From an uncultured Desulfomonile sp. (GTDB lineage: Bacteria; Desulfobacterota; Desulfomonilia; Desulfomonilales; Desulfomonilaceae), in assembly GCA_903952205.1 (NCBI GenBank), contig CAJBEZ010000095.1, positions 62,001 through 126,000 of the forward strand: DNA of 64,000 bases, in the 5' to 3' direction. The notes beneath the pieces are model-generated. The model saw only the letters and a list, made by a program, of their open reading frames with translations, ran no database searches and was not told the origin of the DNA. Shown in pieces: positions 9,981 to 17,914 of this stretch. How positions within the stretch are numbered: position 1 is the stretch's first letter; every line of letters begins with the position of its first letter. The translations under genes were made by a program, and so were the position numbers.

Positions 9981-10264
9981 CAGGGGTTCCTTCATGGGAC
10001 GCTGCAGACAAGACACGAATTGATTCTAAGCTCCCTGTACGCCGCCAAAAACGACAATTACCAAAGTGTTCTGAGGCGCCATAGAGGAGTAGGTTGAAGT
10101 TTGCAAATTCGTGGCCCCGTGTCAAGGCTCATAGAACTTCCCTTGATTGGAATCCTGGGCGCTTGCTTCACAATCAACAAAAGGTTAAGCGTTTGATCAC
10201 GGTTTGATTAATTTGGGACGAAATGTTGATTAAGCTGGTAGTAAAGGGTTTTCGTGGGATCAGT
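9981..10264. other. Intergenic, nothing recognised
   Basis: 284 bp between two minus-strand genes. It probably contains the promoter of the downstream exported-protein/nifUS transcript, but no consensus element is convincing. Confidence 0.4.
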
Positions 10265-11446
10265 TCATGTTTTTTCTAATGCTCGCGAAAAAATAGATTC
10301 AAAGTCTCGTGCGGTAGATTCCCAGTTCAATCCAGAGTCATCCAATTTCTTTCTTGCCGACCAGCCCATTTTCAAGCGGGTCCCTCTGTTCTTTAACATG
10401 ATCCTTATGCATTGCCTTAGAGACTCTATGTCACCGGGGTTGTATAAAAGGCCGGTTTTCCCCTCGGTCACCAAATCGGGAATTCCTCCCACCCTGGTTC
10501 CTATCACGGGCAATGCGCTGGCCATAGCCTCCTTTATAACGTTGGGACTTCCTTCAGTATAACTCGGTAATACCAGAAAGTCGGCGTCACGCATCAGTTT
10601 TGCAACTTCAACGGGAGGCGCTATCCCTCTCCAAAACACCTGATCTTTTTGCAATTTGTCTTGCGCAAGAATCTTTAGCTCGCAAGCGAAGTAGCCATCG
10701 CCGACAACAACTAGATGAACATCACCCAGATCGGGGGTAGCTAATGCCTCGATTAAATCCTGCAGGCCTTTCTTCGGTATGAGGCTTCCCACAAAGATCA
10801 TCACCAATGGAAATCTTTCTGCCGGATTTTTGTTTCCCGGGAAAAACAGCGACGTATCAACACCGAACCTTGGAACGCTCAAACGCGATGTGTCAGCGCC
10901 AAGATCTTTCATTATGTCGCTCAATTCATTGCTCACAGCGGTAACATGGCTTGATTGACCAATTACCCACTTCGTGACCAGTTTCCAGATTGGTCTGTCA
11001 CGCGCCAGATAACCGTCGTCCCCTCGAAAAGAAACCACCAAGGGTTTACCCGAAAACCGGCTTGCAATTGCGCCCACAAAGCCGGCTCCTATCCAGTTTG
11101 CATAAATCAAATCGCTGCGCCATACCGCCAAAATTGTTCTTAGAATAAAAACAGCCATCATGGGAACGATCTGAATTCTGGCCAAGACGCTCGTTGCGAT
11201 ATTTTCTGGAATTCCACCGGCCCCTTTGGTCAAACGTTCCAAAGAGTGTGGCAGGAAATAACCAAATCTATGGACAGGGATTCCGTCCAGAGATCGGCAT
11301 CCATAGTAGGTTCCGTCAGAAGGAGCAAGCACTTCGAGATCGAATCCCCGATCTTGTATAGCTCGAACCAGACTGTGTATAAATGCCCCGGTCCAGTCAC
11401 TTTCGTTGTTTGGATAAGTGGTTGTGAGGACTAGTATCCTGGTCAT
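10265..11446 (-). CDS. GT4-family glycosyltransferase
   Basis: A protein of about 393 residues in the GT-B fold. It has an N-terminal nucleotide-sugar-type domain beginning ILVLTTTYPN, a SFRGDDGY segment, and a C-terminal domain with VGSLIPKKGLQDLIEA and the E(x7)E motif PSYTEGSPNVIKEAMA. These are typical of glycosyltransferases that build surface polysaccharide. The ATG at 11446 is preferred over a TTG at 11461; no strong ribosome site is visible for either. The epimerase at 11767-12747 lies upstream on the same strand and could supply a UDP-sugar. Confidence 0.85.
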   Translation of the reverse strand: MTRILVLTTTYPNNESDWTGAFIHSLVRAIQDRGFDLEVLAPSDGTYYGCRSLDGIPVHRFGYFLPHSLERLTKGAGGIPENIATSVLARIQIVPMMAVFILRTILAVWRSDLIYANWIGAGFVGAIASRFSGKPLVVSFRGDDGYLARDRPIWKLVTKWVIGQSSHVTAVSNELSDIMKDLGADTSRLSVPRFGVDTSLFFPGNKNPAERFPLVMIFVGSLIPKKGLQDLIEALATPDLGDVHLVVVGDGYFACELKILAQDKLQKDQVFWRGIAPPVEVAKLMRDADFLVLPSYTEGSPNVIKEAMASALPVIGTRVGGIPDLVTEGKTGLLYNPGDIESLRQCIRIMLKNRGTRLKMGWSARKKLDDSGLNWESTARDFESIFSRALEKT

Positions 11447-11595
11447 TCGGGTATGCGCCAACCGGGATGTTTAGGCGCAACATTTAATCGACATCTAAAA
11501 TCAATTATTAGGCGCGCCTTTACTAGAAAGTAATCTCGATTATCATTGAATGTATTTGAGATTATTATCATATTGTAATTAAAGTGTTTTCTAGT

Positions 11596-11624
11596 TTGAC
11601 AAAGATGAATCTTGTATGTATGGT
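11596..11624 (+). promoter_or_regulatory. Sigma-70-like promoter of a candidate small RNA
   Basis: TTGACA at 11596-11601, a 17-bp spacer, and TATGGT at 11619-11624 on the plus strand, opposite to the flanking genes. The predicted start is near 11631. Confidence 0.4.
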
Positions 11625-11630
11625 CGTGTC

Positions 11631-11727
11631 TATATGGTTTTAACAATTAGGTTTTCTGGATTTTCTCCAGATGTTGAATTGTCCGACTGAGGGTACAGGG
11701 GTTAGGGTCGGACATTTTCTTTTTTTT
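11631..11727 (+). ncRNA. Candidate small RNA with two hairpins
   Basis: About 97 nt between the promoter-like sequence at 11596-11624 and a strong terminator. It contains a perfect 6-bp hairpin, TCTGGA-TTTTC-TCCAGA (11655-11671), then the terminator hairpin with a G/A-rich 19-nt loop. There is no open frame of note. Both neighbouring genes are on the minus strand, so the terminator has no gene to end. The start is inferred, not seen. Confidence 0.4.
11680..11727 (+). terminator. Rho-independent terminator without an upstream gene
   Basis: Perfect 8-bp stem TGTCCGAC (11680-11687) and GTCGGACA (11707-11714), followed by a 13-base tract of T with one C. On the minus strand no T-run follows, so it acts for plus-strand transcription only. 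Confidence 0.65.
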
Positions 11728-11766
11728 AAACTGAGATGTTTCAGCCCCCAAACTGTATTTAACATT

Positions 11767-12747
11767 TCATTGATTCGCAGTTTTCTTGTAATATTCAATA
11801 CTTGCCTGCAGTCCACTTTCAAGATCCCACTCAGCCCTAAATCCAAATTTTTCGTCAGCCAGCGAAACATCCGCCGATGAATGCATCACGTCACCCGGAC
11901 GGACAGGTTCAAATAACGGCTCTATATTAGCGCCTAGAAGGTTTTTGAGATTCTCAAGTAACTGAAGCAGTTGGACCTGATCCCCTTTTCCAATATTGTA
12001 GGACGCGCCACAAACATCCGAAGAAGCTTCCATTGCCAGTAAATTAGCTCTTACAACATCTTTGACAAATGTAAAATCCCGGCTCTGAAGACCAGTCCCA
12101 TAGATTATGGGCGCCGCCCCTGACAGCAGCCTTGTCACGAATCTTGGTATGACTGCCGCATATTCGGATGTGGGATCCTGTCGCGGGCCGTAAACGTTGA
12201 AGTATCTTAAACCGACGGTGTTTAAATCGTATAAATTCTTGAATAGCCGGCTATGATCTTCGTTGATTTTCTTGGTCAAGGCGTATGGGCTCAAAGGAAT
12301 TCCCTCACGACCCTCTTTTTTAGGAAGCTCTTCACTAGACCCATAAACCGATGACGATGACGCAAAGACTACTCTTTTGACGTTATTTCTATGGGCAGCC
12401 CAAAACACATTCAAGGTCCCGTCGGCATTAACATTCTGCGTCGTCAATGGATCGGCCACTGATCTTGGCACGCTGCCAAGGGCAGCTTGGTGGAATATTC
12501 CATCCAAGCCGATTGTTGCGGATACGACAGTTTCAAAGTCTCTGATGTCACCCTCCACGACGTGAAAATCGCGGCCGGGAACAAAACGTCCATCTCCCAA
12601 GTGTTCCAGATTTTCTTTCTTTCCAGTTGCGAAGTTATCTAGCACCCCTACTTCGTGGCCATCCAGCAATAGTTGTTCGACGAGATGGCTTCCGATAAAA
12701 CCAGCCCCACCGGTAACCAGGAATTTCTTGTGGGTTGATGACGGCAT
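11767..12747 (-). CDS. NAD-dependent sugar epimerase (UDP-GlcNAc/UDP-Glc 4-epimerase-like)
   Basis: A 326-residue extended short-chain dehydrogenase. It has the nucleotide-binding GGAGFIGSHL at residues 13-22, the catalytic Ser in SSSSVYG and the YALTK (YxxxK) motif near residue 152, then FNVYGPRQDPTSEYAAVIP, typical of WbpP/GalE-type UDP-sugar 4-epimerases. It should act in the cytoplasm to make a nucleotide sugar for surface glycans. The glycosyltransferase downstream on the same strand fits this. The exact substrate cannot be read from sequence alone. Confidence 0.85.
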   Translation of the reverse strand: MPSSTHKKFLVTGGAGFIGSHLVEQLLLDGHEVGVLDNFATGKKENLEHLGDGRFVPGRDFHVVEGDIRDFETVVSATIGLDGIFHQAALGSVPRSVADPLTTQNVNADGTLNVFWAAHRNNVKRVVFASSSSVYGSSEELPKKEGREGIPLSPYALTKKINEDHSRLFKNLYDLNTVGLRYFNVYGPRQDPTSEYAAVIPRFVTRLLSGAAPIIYGTGLQSRDFTFVKDVVRANLLAMEASSDVCGASYNIGKGDQVQLLQLLENLKNLLGANIEPLFEPVRPGDVMHSSADVSLADEKFGFRAEWDLESGLQASIEYYKKTANQ

Positions 12748-13121
12748 AAAATCTCCTTAAGGACATTTAATTGAACAATGTTTATCATAATAACCATAAG
12801 CCGAACCAGAATCGAAAACTTTTTTCTTCGAACTTTGCAAAGTCTGGTTTTCAGGATCAAATCTCCAATAATATCGTGTAGAGTAGTACAATTGAGTCAG
12901 TTCTTTTATGAAACACCTATTGCGTTTGGTACAATTATGTCTTATAAGTAATAATTAGAGGGTACAAAGTTTAATAGACGCGCCAACTTGATTGTCCTTC
13001 AGGATGAGGATACCAGAGGGCTGAGATTAAAGACCTTACTCCCATGAAAGGGAAACTTAAATGGGTCATTCTAACCCAAGTGGACTACGCGAAAAACCTT
13101 GTTCATTTAGCGTTCAAAGAA

Positions 13122-13147
13122 TTTATCGTGATCTATTTTATCGTGAT
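13122..13147. repeat. Tandem direct repeat TTTATCGTGAT, 15-bp period
   Basis: Two exact 11-bp copies at 13122-13132 and 13137-13147, about 280 bp before the mrp start. They could be an operator or activator site; this is inference from position. Confidence 0.35.
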
Positions 13148-13247
13148 GGTATTCATCCGTAATTGAGATACGAATATTCGATGTGGTTTCGGGGCCGTGA
13201 AACGCGCCTGTTATTTGTAGGTAAGCAAAAATGATGTATGTTAGGTT

Positions 13248-13263
13248 TGGCGGCCCCATTGTA
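13248..13263 (+). promoter_or_regulatory. Weak sigma-54-like promoter
   Basis: TGGCGGCCCCATTGTA has the -24 element TGGC and TTG of the -12 element at the right spacing, but GT replaces the near-invariant GC. It is 160 bp before the mrp start. The ORP operon of Desulfovibrio is known to be sigma-54 dependent, which is why it is noted. Confidence 0.25.
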
Positions 13264-13423
13264 TTATTTTGCGCTCCAACACATTATAATTATTAATGGA
13301 AATTAATGCTTGTTTAAATCTGAGTTATCCTTTGAACGTTTGAATGTGGCGCTCGGCGTTATGAGGTGCGCCGAAAAACTACCTTCAGAACTTAGAAAAT
13401 CATAATGAGAATAGAGGAAAATA

Positions 13424-14305
13424 ATGTCTGACAAAACGGACTGTTCACCAGACGCCACTTGTCAAACCTGCGGGTCTTCCACGGGTTGTGACGCGGCAGC
13501 CAAGGCAAAACATCTTGAAGAGCTTATGACGAACAAACTGTCCATGATCAAGCGCCGGTTGGTAGTTATGAGTGGTAAGGGTGGCGTTGGAAAAACAACA
13601 GTATCAGTGAATCTTGCGGTAGCTCTGGCGCGATTAGGAAAAAAGGTGGGGCTTTTTGACGCTGATGTTCATGGTCCCAACGTGCCGAAGATGTTGGGTA
13701 TTGACGGATTGGTTCCCGGTATGGGGCCCAACGGTCTGATTCCCGTCGTGGCTCAAGAGAACTTAAATGTTATTTCAATGGCTTTCATGATTGAAAACCC
13801 AGACACCCCAGTTGTATGGCGAGGCCCTATGAAGCATTCGCTTTTTCAGCAGTTTATTTCGGATGTTGATTGGGGTCCTCTCGACTATCTCATAGTTGAT
13901 CTCCCTCCAGGAACGGGGGATGAGCCGTTGAGTATAGCTCAGCTTCTCGGTAAGCCTCTTTGGGCGATAATTGTTACTACCCCCCAGGATGTTGCGCTTC
14001 TGGATTCACGAAAATCTGTCGTGTTTGCTCAAACATTGGAAATGAAAATGTTGGGCATTGTTGAGAACATGAGTGGACTGGCGTGCCCACACTGCGGGGG
14101 TTCTATTGATTTGTTCAAAAGAGGTGGAGGAGTCAGGTCGGCAACGGAACTGGGAGTGCCACTCCTTGGGGTGATCCCAATAGATCCGCAAATTGTAATT
14201 GCGGGAGACTCGGGCCGTACTGTTGAAAAGGTTTCGCCTCAAGGGCCATCAGCGGTATCTTTCGCTGAATTGGGCGAAAAAGTACAGGCGGCTATTATGA
14301 GTTGA
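13424..14305 (+). CDS. Mrp/Nbp35-type Fe-S carrier ATPase
   Basis: A 293-residue P-loop ATPase of the Mrp/ApbC/Nbp35 family that carries and transfers [4Fe-4S] clusters. The N-terminus has C7, C13, C16 and C22, close to the Nbp35 N-terminal cluster pattern (CX2CX5C at its end). The deviant Walker A GKGGVGKT is near residue 49, and the bridging CPHC motif near 221. GAGG precedes the ATG. It opens a nine-gene operon with NifX-like, MinD-like and IscU-like proteins, matching the Mrp member of the ORP complex in Desulfovibrio. Confidence 0.9.
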   Translation: MSDKTDCSPDATCQTCGSSTGCDAAAKAKHLEELMTNKLSMIKRRLVVMSGKGGVGKTTVSVNLAVALARLGKKVGLFDADVHGPNVPKMLGIDGLVPGMGPNGLIPVVAQENLNVISMAFMIENPDTPVVWRGPMKHSLFQQFISDVDWGPLDYLIVDLPPGTGDEPLSIAQLLGKPLWAIIVTTPQDVALLDSRKSVVFAQTLEMKMLGIVENMSGLACPHCGGSIDLFKRGGGVRSATELGVPLLGVIPIDPQIVIAGDSGRTVEKVSPQGPSAVSFAELGEKVQAAIMS

Positions 14306-14379
14306 CGATTTTAATGCGCATGCTCGTTTAAACCGGTCATGTTAAAATTAACAAAAGTCGAATTTAGAGGAGAAAATAG

Positions 14380-14760
14380 ATGCCAAGAGAAACTGTAGCG
14401 GTACCATCGATGAACCCTGGCGGCCTAGATGCAGCGCGTTCAGGTCATTTTGGCCATTGTGACGTGTTTACGTTAGTGCATGTTGAAGATGGTTCAATTC
14501 AGGAAATTTCCATCGTTGACAACCCACCTCATGAGCAGGGCGGTTGTTTCGCCCCGGTAAGTATTCTGCATCAAAGCGGGGCAAACTCTCTTATCGTCGG
14601 CGGCATAGGGATGCGGCCACTTATGGGTTTCAAACAGGTTGGAATAGAAGTTTATTATGGTCCTAATGGAGAAACGGTAGGGTCAGTGATAAGCGAGCTT
14701 TTGGAAGGCAAATTGGAGTTGATTGCCCCTAATCAGGTTTGTGGAGGAGGGGGCGCATAA
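14380..14760 (+). CDS. NifX/NifB-type cofactor-binding protein (ORP-like), copy 1
   Basis: A 126-residue protein of the dinitrogenase FeMo-cofactor biosynthesis domain family (NifX, NafY, orange protein). Typical features are the early SGHFGHCDVF segment, HEQGGC with a cysteine near residue 52, and IVGGIGMRPL. The C-terminus ends CGGGGA. Relatives bind metal clusters non-covalently; in Desulfovibrio, Orp carries a Mo-Cu cluster. AGAGGAG precedes the ATG. The second copy begins 17 bp downstream. Confidence 0.82.
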   Translation: MPRETVAVPSMNPGGLDAARSGHFGHCDVFTLVHVEDGSIQEISIVDNPPHEQGGCFAPVSILHQSGANSLIVGGIGMRPLMGFKQVGIEVYYGPNGETVGSVISELLEGKLELIAPNQVCGGGGA

Positions 14761-14777
14761 ATGCCTCGGAGGTCAAA

Positions 14778-15140
14778 ATGAAAATCGCTGTAACATCTAC
14801 CGGAAAGACCCTTGAATCCGCGATCGATCCGCGTTTTGGAAGGGCGCCGTATATTCTCATTATCGAAAGCGAAGACGGCGAGCTTTTGGAAGCCATTGAC
14901 AATGCCGCAAACTCCGGCGCTTTCAGAGGAGCTGGAATACAAGCGGCAAAAGCGGTTGCGGACAGAAAAGTCGGTGTACTGCTGACAGGACACTGCGGTC
15001 CAAACGCTTTCTCAGCATTGGAAGCCGCAGGCGTTAAAGTGGGAACGGAGCAGAAGGGAACGGCCCTGGACGCAATAGAACGATTCAAGAAAAATGAAAT
15101 AGTCTTTGCCGCAAAACCCAACGCTGAGGCGCACTGGTAA
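14778..15140 (+). CDS. NifX/NifB-type cofactor-binding protein, copy 2
   Basis: A 120-residue protein of the same domain family as its upstream neighbour. MKIAVTSTGKTLESAIDPRFGRA is the usual family start, and LLTGHCGPNAFSAL carries the conserved region near residue 75. The ATG at 14778 has GGAGG six bases upstream; the open frame extends back to 14739 but lacks such a site. Two divergent NifX-like proteins in one operon may bind different clusters or form a heterodimer (inference). Confidence 0.82.
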   Translation: MKIAVTSTGKTLESAIDPRFGRAPYILIIESEDGELLEAIDNAANSGAFRGAGIQAAKAVADRKVGVLLTGHCGPNAFSALEAAGVKVGTEQKGTALDAIERFKKNEIVFAAKPNAEAHW

Positions 15141-15162
15141 GGCAAATTAAGGACGTGGACTC

Positions 15163-15999
15163 ATGATTGTCGCTGTTGCGAGCGGAAAAGGCGGCACTGG
15201 GAAGACTACCGTGGCGACTAGTCTTGCTCTGGCATTAGGTAGTCGGTCTCAAATTCTGGATTGTGATGTGGAGGAGCCCAATTGCCACATATTGCTGAAA
15301 CCGGAGATAACGGACTCTTATCCTGTGAATTTGCCGGTACCGTCCGTAGATAAAGAAAAATGTTCCCTATGCGGTAAATGCGGGGAAGTCTGCCAATTCA
15401 GCGCCATCGTGTTGATCGGGCAGACGGTGCTTACGTTCCCTGAACTCTGTCATGGATGTGGGGCTTGCTCTATTTTGTGTCCGGAAAGGGCAATTCAAGA
15501 AGTCCCGAGGCGTCTTGGCGTTATTGAAATGGGTTTTGTCAAGGATGTCGAGTTTGTTCAGGGACGCATTAGAATCGGTGAAGCCATGAGCCCCCCTCTT
15601 ATCAGAGAGGTCAAGACAAGGATCAACAGGGACAAAGTGGCTATTCTTGACGCTCCTCCCGGGGCGTCCTGCCCGGTTATTACGACAGTTAAGAACAGCG
15701 ATTTCGTGATCATGGTAACCGAGCCAACTCCATTTGGTCTAAATGACCTGGAAATAGCGGTCGAAGCCATAGAGGACCTAGGTATTCCAATGGGTGTTGT
15801 TATCAACAGATGCGACATCGGGGATTCCGATTCGAAAGATTATTGCGCTAGAAAAGGACTTCCACTTCTTATGGAAATACCCAATCACAGAAAAATAGCG
15901 GAAGGATATGCCAGAGGGGTTCCCTTAGTTGAGTCGATGCCTGAGTATGTGGACAAATTCCGGAACATGTCGGATTACATTCTTAACAACAAACACTGA
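15163..15999 (+). CDS. MinD-family ATPase with inserted 2[4Fe-4S] ferredoxin domain, copy 1
   Basis: A 278-residue protein with deviant Walker A GKGGTGKTT at residues 9-17. A ferredoxin insert at about residues 62-110 holds two CxxCxxCxxxC motifs (CSLCGKCGEVC and CHGCGACSILC). Then follow DAPPGASCP and VTEPTPFG of the MinD/ParA fold. This architecture pairs with NifX-like proteins in anaerobes, including the two ATPases of the Desulfovibrio ORP complex. Probably it uses ATP to deliver or reduce clusters in the cytoplasm; the reaction is not established. Confidence 0.88.
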   Translation: MIVAVASGKGGTGKTTVATSLALALGSRSQILDCDVEEPNCHILLKPEITDSYPVNLPVPSVDKEKCSLCGKCGEVCQFSAIVLIGQTVLTFPELCHGCGACSILCPERAIQEVPRRLGVIEMGFVKDVEFVQGRIRIGEAMSPPLIREVKTRINRDKVAILDAPPGASCPVITTVKNSDFVIMVTEPTPFGLNDLEIAVEAIEDLGIPMGVVINRCDIGDSDSKDYCARKGLPLLMEIPNHRKIAEGYARGVPLVESMPEYVDKFRNMSDYILNNKH

Positions 16000-16028
16000 G
16001 CCGTTTAAAGGAGCGGGCGTATAGGCTT

Positions 16029-16892
16029 ATGAAGGAACTAGCTATCATTAGTGGTAAAGGTGGCACAGGCAAGACTTCCCTCGCCGCGTGTTTCGCTTTT
16101 CTGGCGGAGAGTCTGGTTCTGGCCGATTGTGACGTCGATGCGGCTGACCTTCACATACTGACGCAGCCCAGGATTATTCATCAGGAACCGTTTGTCGGTG
16201 GGAAGAAGGCATTGATAGCCCCTGACAAATGCTCACAGTGCGGTATATGCCTTGAAAATTGCAGGTATGGGGCGATCAAGGAAGTCTTTGAAGTTGATCC
16301 GGTCGCATGTGAAGGCTGCGCTCTCTGCCATTATCTCTGCCCGGAATCCGCTATAACCATGGAAGAAACACTCAATGGAACATGGTACATCTCGGAAACG
16401 AGGATGGGACCTATGGTTCACGCCAATCTTATTCCCGGTGAAGAAAATTCCGGAAAACTTGTAGCGCTTGTTCGGAACCAGGCTAAGGTCATAGCGGAGG
16501 AGCGAAATATCGACATGGTAATTGTAGACGGGGCGCCTGGAGTTGGTTGTCCGGTTATCTCATCTATTACCGGCGTCGATCATGTCGTCATTGTCACAGA
16601 ACCTACCATGTCTGGACTTCACGACATGAAAAGGGCCGCTGAGCTGGTTAGAGGTTTCGGAACGCCGATCTCCCTGGTAATCAACAAATGGGACATTCAT
16701 CCTGGCATGGCCATGGAAATCGAAGAGTACGGAAAATCGTCAGACATACCTTTGGCTGGAAAAATTCCTTACGACAGGCTCGTGACTGATTCTATGGTCA
16801 GACGGAGGGCCGTGGTCGAAGAAGACCCCGGACCGGCAAGCGAAGCGATTGTGGAAGTATGGAAAGTTATAAACCAGCACATTTGCAAATGA
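16029..16892 (+). CDS. MinD-family ATPase with inserted 2[4Fe-4S] ferredoxin domain, copy 2
   Basis: A 287-residue paralogue of the preceding protein, with GKGGTGKTS at residues 9-17 and two four-cysteine motifs (CSQCGICLENC and CEGCALCHYLC) at about residues 66-110. DGAPGVGCPVIS and VTEPTMSGLHD follow. The pair probably forms a heterodimer, since tandem copies recur in ORP-type operons. AAAGGAG lies upstream of the ATG, 29 bp after copy 1. Confidence 0.88.
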   Translation: MKELAIISGKGGTGKTSLAACFAFLAESLVLADCDVDAADLHILTQPRIIHQEPFVGGKKALIAPDKCSQCGICLENCRYGAIKEVFEVDPVACEGCALCHYLCPESAITMEETLNGTWYISETRMGPMVHANLIPGEENSGKLVALVRNQAKVIAEERNIDMVIVDGAPGVGCPVISSITGVDHVVIVTEPTMSGLHDMKRAAELVRGFGTPISLVINKWDIHPGMAMEIEEYGKSSDIPLAGKIPYDRLVTDSMVRRRAVVEEDPGPASEAIVEVWKVINQHICK

Positions 16893-16905
16893 AAGAGACG
16901 CCGAT

Positions 16906-17196
16906 ATGAACATGAATATGCTGGAAGATGACATAAAATCCGCATTGACTGAAGTGGTGGATCCAGAGACACATTTAAGCATAATGCGAATGGGTGTGAT
17001 AAAAGACCTTAAAGTTGGGGATGAAGGCGAAGTGAGCGTGGTTTTTCGGCCCGCGTCTCCCACATGTCCCATGGCTTATGGACTGGCCAACAGCATTAAA
17101 ATGAAGATCGCGTCCGTCAAAGGGGTCAAGTCTGTAGTTCTCAAAGTAGAAAACTTTTCAAAAGCCGGACACCTTGAGTCAGTTATTAATTCGTGA
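16906..17196 (+). CDS. DUF59/MIP18-type Fe-S assembly protein
   Basis: A 96-residue DUF59 protein. VVDPETHLSIMRMGVIKDL is the usual domain start, and RPASPTCPM carries the conserved cysteine near residue 51. Relatives (SufT, PaaD, the N-terminal domain of Mrp proteins) help load Fe-S clusters onto target proteins. The Mrp of this operon lacks an N-terminal DUF59, so this may be the split-off equivalent (inference). It lies 13 bp after the second MinD-like gene. Confidence 0.85.
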   Translation: MNMNMLEDDIKSALTEVVDPETHLSIMRMGVIKDLKVGDEGEVSVVFRPASPTCPMAYGLANSIKMKIASVKGVKSVVLKVENFSKAGHLESVINS

Positions 17197-17223
17197 CATA
17201 TTAGTTTTAGGAGGTTTTTTGCC

Positions 17224-17469
17224 ATGCCTATAAAAGAATTCAAATGTCTCAATTGTGGCGTTACAAATGAATTGATCGTTGATATCGGTAGAAATTCAGA
17301 CCCTGAAATTTGCCGGTCTTGTGGTTCGATCCAATTGGAGCCCGTATTGTCTGCGCCTTCCCCTCTTTCAAAGACCCCGGAGAACGCCCATTTCGGTGGT
17401 TCCTGTTGCGGGTCCAGTCCCAACAAGCAGGGATGTGTCCCTGGAAGCTGCTGTGGCGGAAAAATTTAG
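17224..17469 (+). CDS. FmdB-like zinc-ribbon protein with a cysteine-rich tail
   Basis: An 81-residue protein beginning MPIKEFKCLNCG, with two CxxC pairs (CLNC at 8-11, CRSC at 31-34) as in FmdB-type regulatory zinc ribbons. The C-terminal third adds CC, C and CC (SCCG, GCVPGSCCGG), an unusual concentration for such a small protein and perhaps a second metal or cluster site. TTAGGAGG precedes the ATG. Its place between DUF59 and an IscU-like scaffold suggests a metal-handling or assembly role. Confidence 0.75.
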   Translation: MPIKEFKCLNCGVTNELIVDIGRNSDPEICRSCGSIQLEPVLSAPSPLSKTPENAHFGGSCCGSSPNKQGCVPGSCCGGKI

Positions 17470-17482
17470 TAACACTATTTCC

Positions 17483-17914
17483 ATGAGAGATGTTTATATG
17501 AAATCCGATGACGAAATTTTTGATGACATTGAAGGTATGGTTCTAAGAGACGCTGCAAAACTTTATTCCCCCACAGTCATAGAACACTTTAACAGCCCTC
17601 AGAATTTCGGAGCTATTGAAGACGCTCACGCTAATACTTTCATGAGTGGGATCTGTGGGGACACAATAGGGATTTTTGTCACAATGGCCGGAGAAAAAAT
17701 ATCGGAAATTGGCTTTGTAACTAATGGTTGCGGCCCAACGATCGCCTGCGCAAGCGCGTTGACATGTATGGCCAAAGGCAAGAACCCGGATGAGGCCCGT
17801 AAAATATCGTCTCAACAATTGATTGAATTTTTGGGCGGACTCCCGATAGAACACACTCATTGCGCTGATCTGGCTGTAAACACACTTCGAGGAACTTTGG
17901 CAAAGCTACCATGA
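17483..17914 (+). CDS. IscU/NifU-N-like Fe-S scaffold
   Basis: About 143 residues from the ATG at 17483; an in-frame ATG at 17498 is a possible alternative. It has the three cysteines of the IscU fold: GICGDT near residue 56, NGCGPTIACAS near 81 and HTHCAD near 126. The spacing fits a scaffold, but an N-terminal extension of about 30 residues precedes YSPTVIEHFNSPQNFG. It is distinct from the full NifU at 8285-9133, so this operon has its own scaffold. No cysteine desulfurase is in the operon; NifS nearby could supply sulfur. Confidence 0.85.
   Translation: MRDVYMKSDDEIFDDIEGMVLRDAAKLYSPTVIEHFNSPQNFGAIEDAHANTFMSGICGDTIGIFVTMAGEKISEIGFVTNGCGPTIACASALTCMAKGKNPDEARKISSQQLIEFLGGLPIEHTHCADLAVNTLRGTLAKLP

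Larger units (their letters stand above)
12748..13423. other. Intergenic region upstream of the Mrp operon
   Basis: 676 bp without a credible gene. It holds an 11-bp direct repeat (13122-13132 and 13137-13147), a sigma-54-like sequence (13248-13263) and a short inverted repeat CGGCG/CGCCG (13354-13358, 13369-13373) ahead of the mrp start. It probably carries the promoter and control sites of the nine-gene operon. Confidence 0.5.

Noticed and set aside
13010-13080. GGGCTGAGATTAAAGACC resembles the THI box of a TPP riboswitch
   Set aside because: The second conserved half (GAACCTGAT and the closing stems) is absent, and the downstream genes are not thiamine genes.
17279-17482. An N-terminal extension of the IscU-like gene back to 17279
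   Set aside because: It would overlap almost all of the FmdB-like gene in another frame; the start at 17483 or 17498 fits the scaffold fold.
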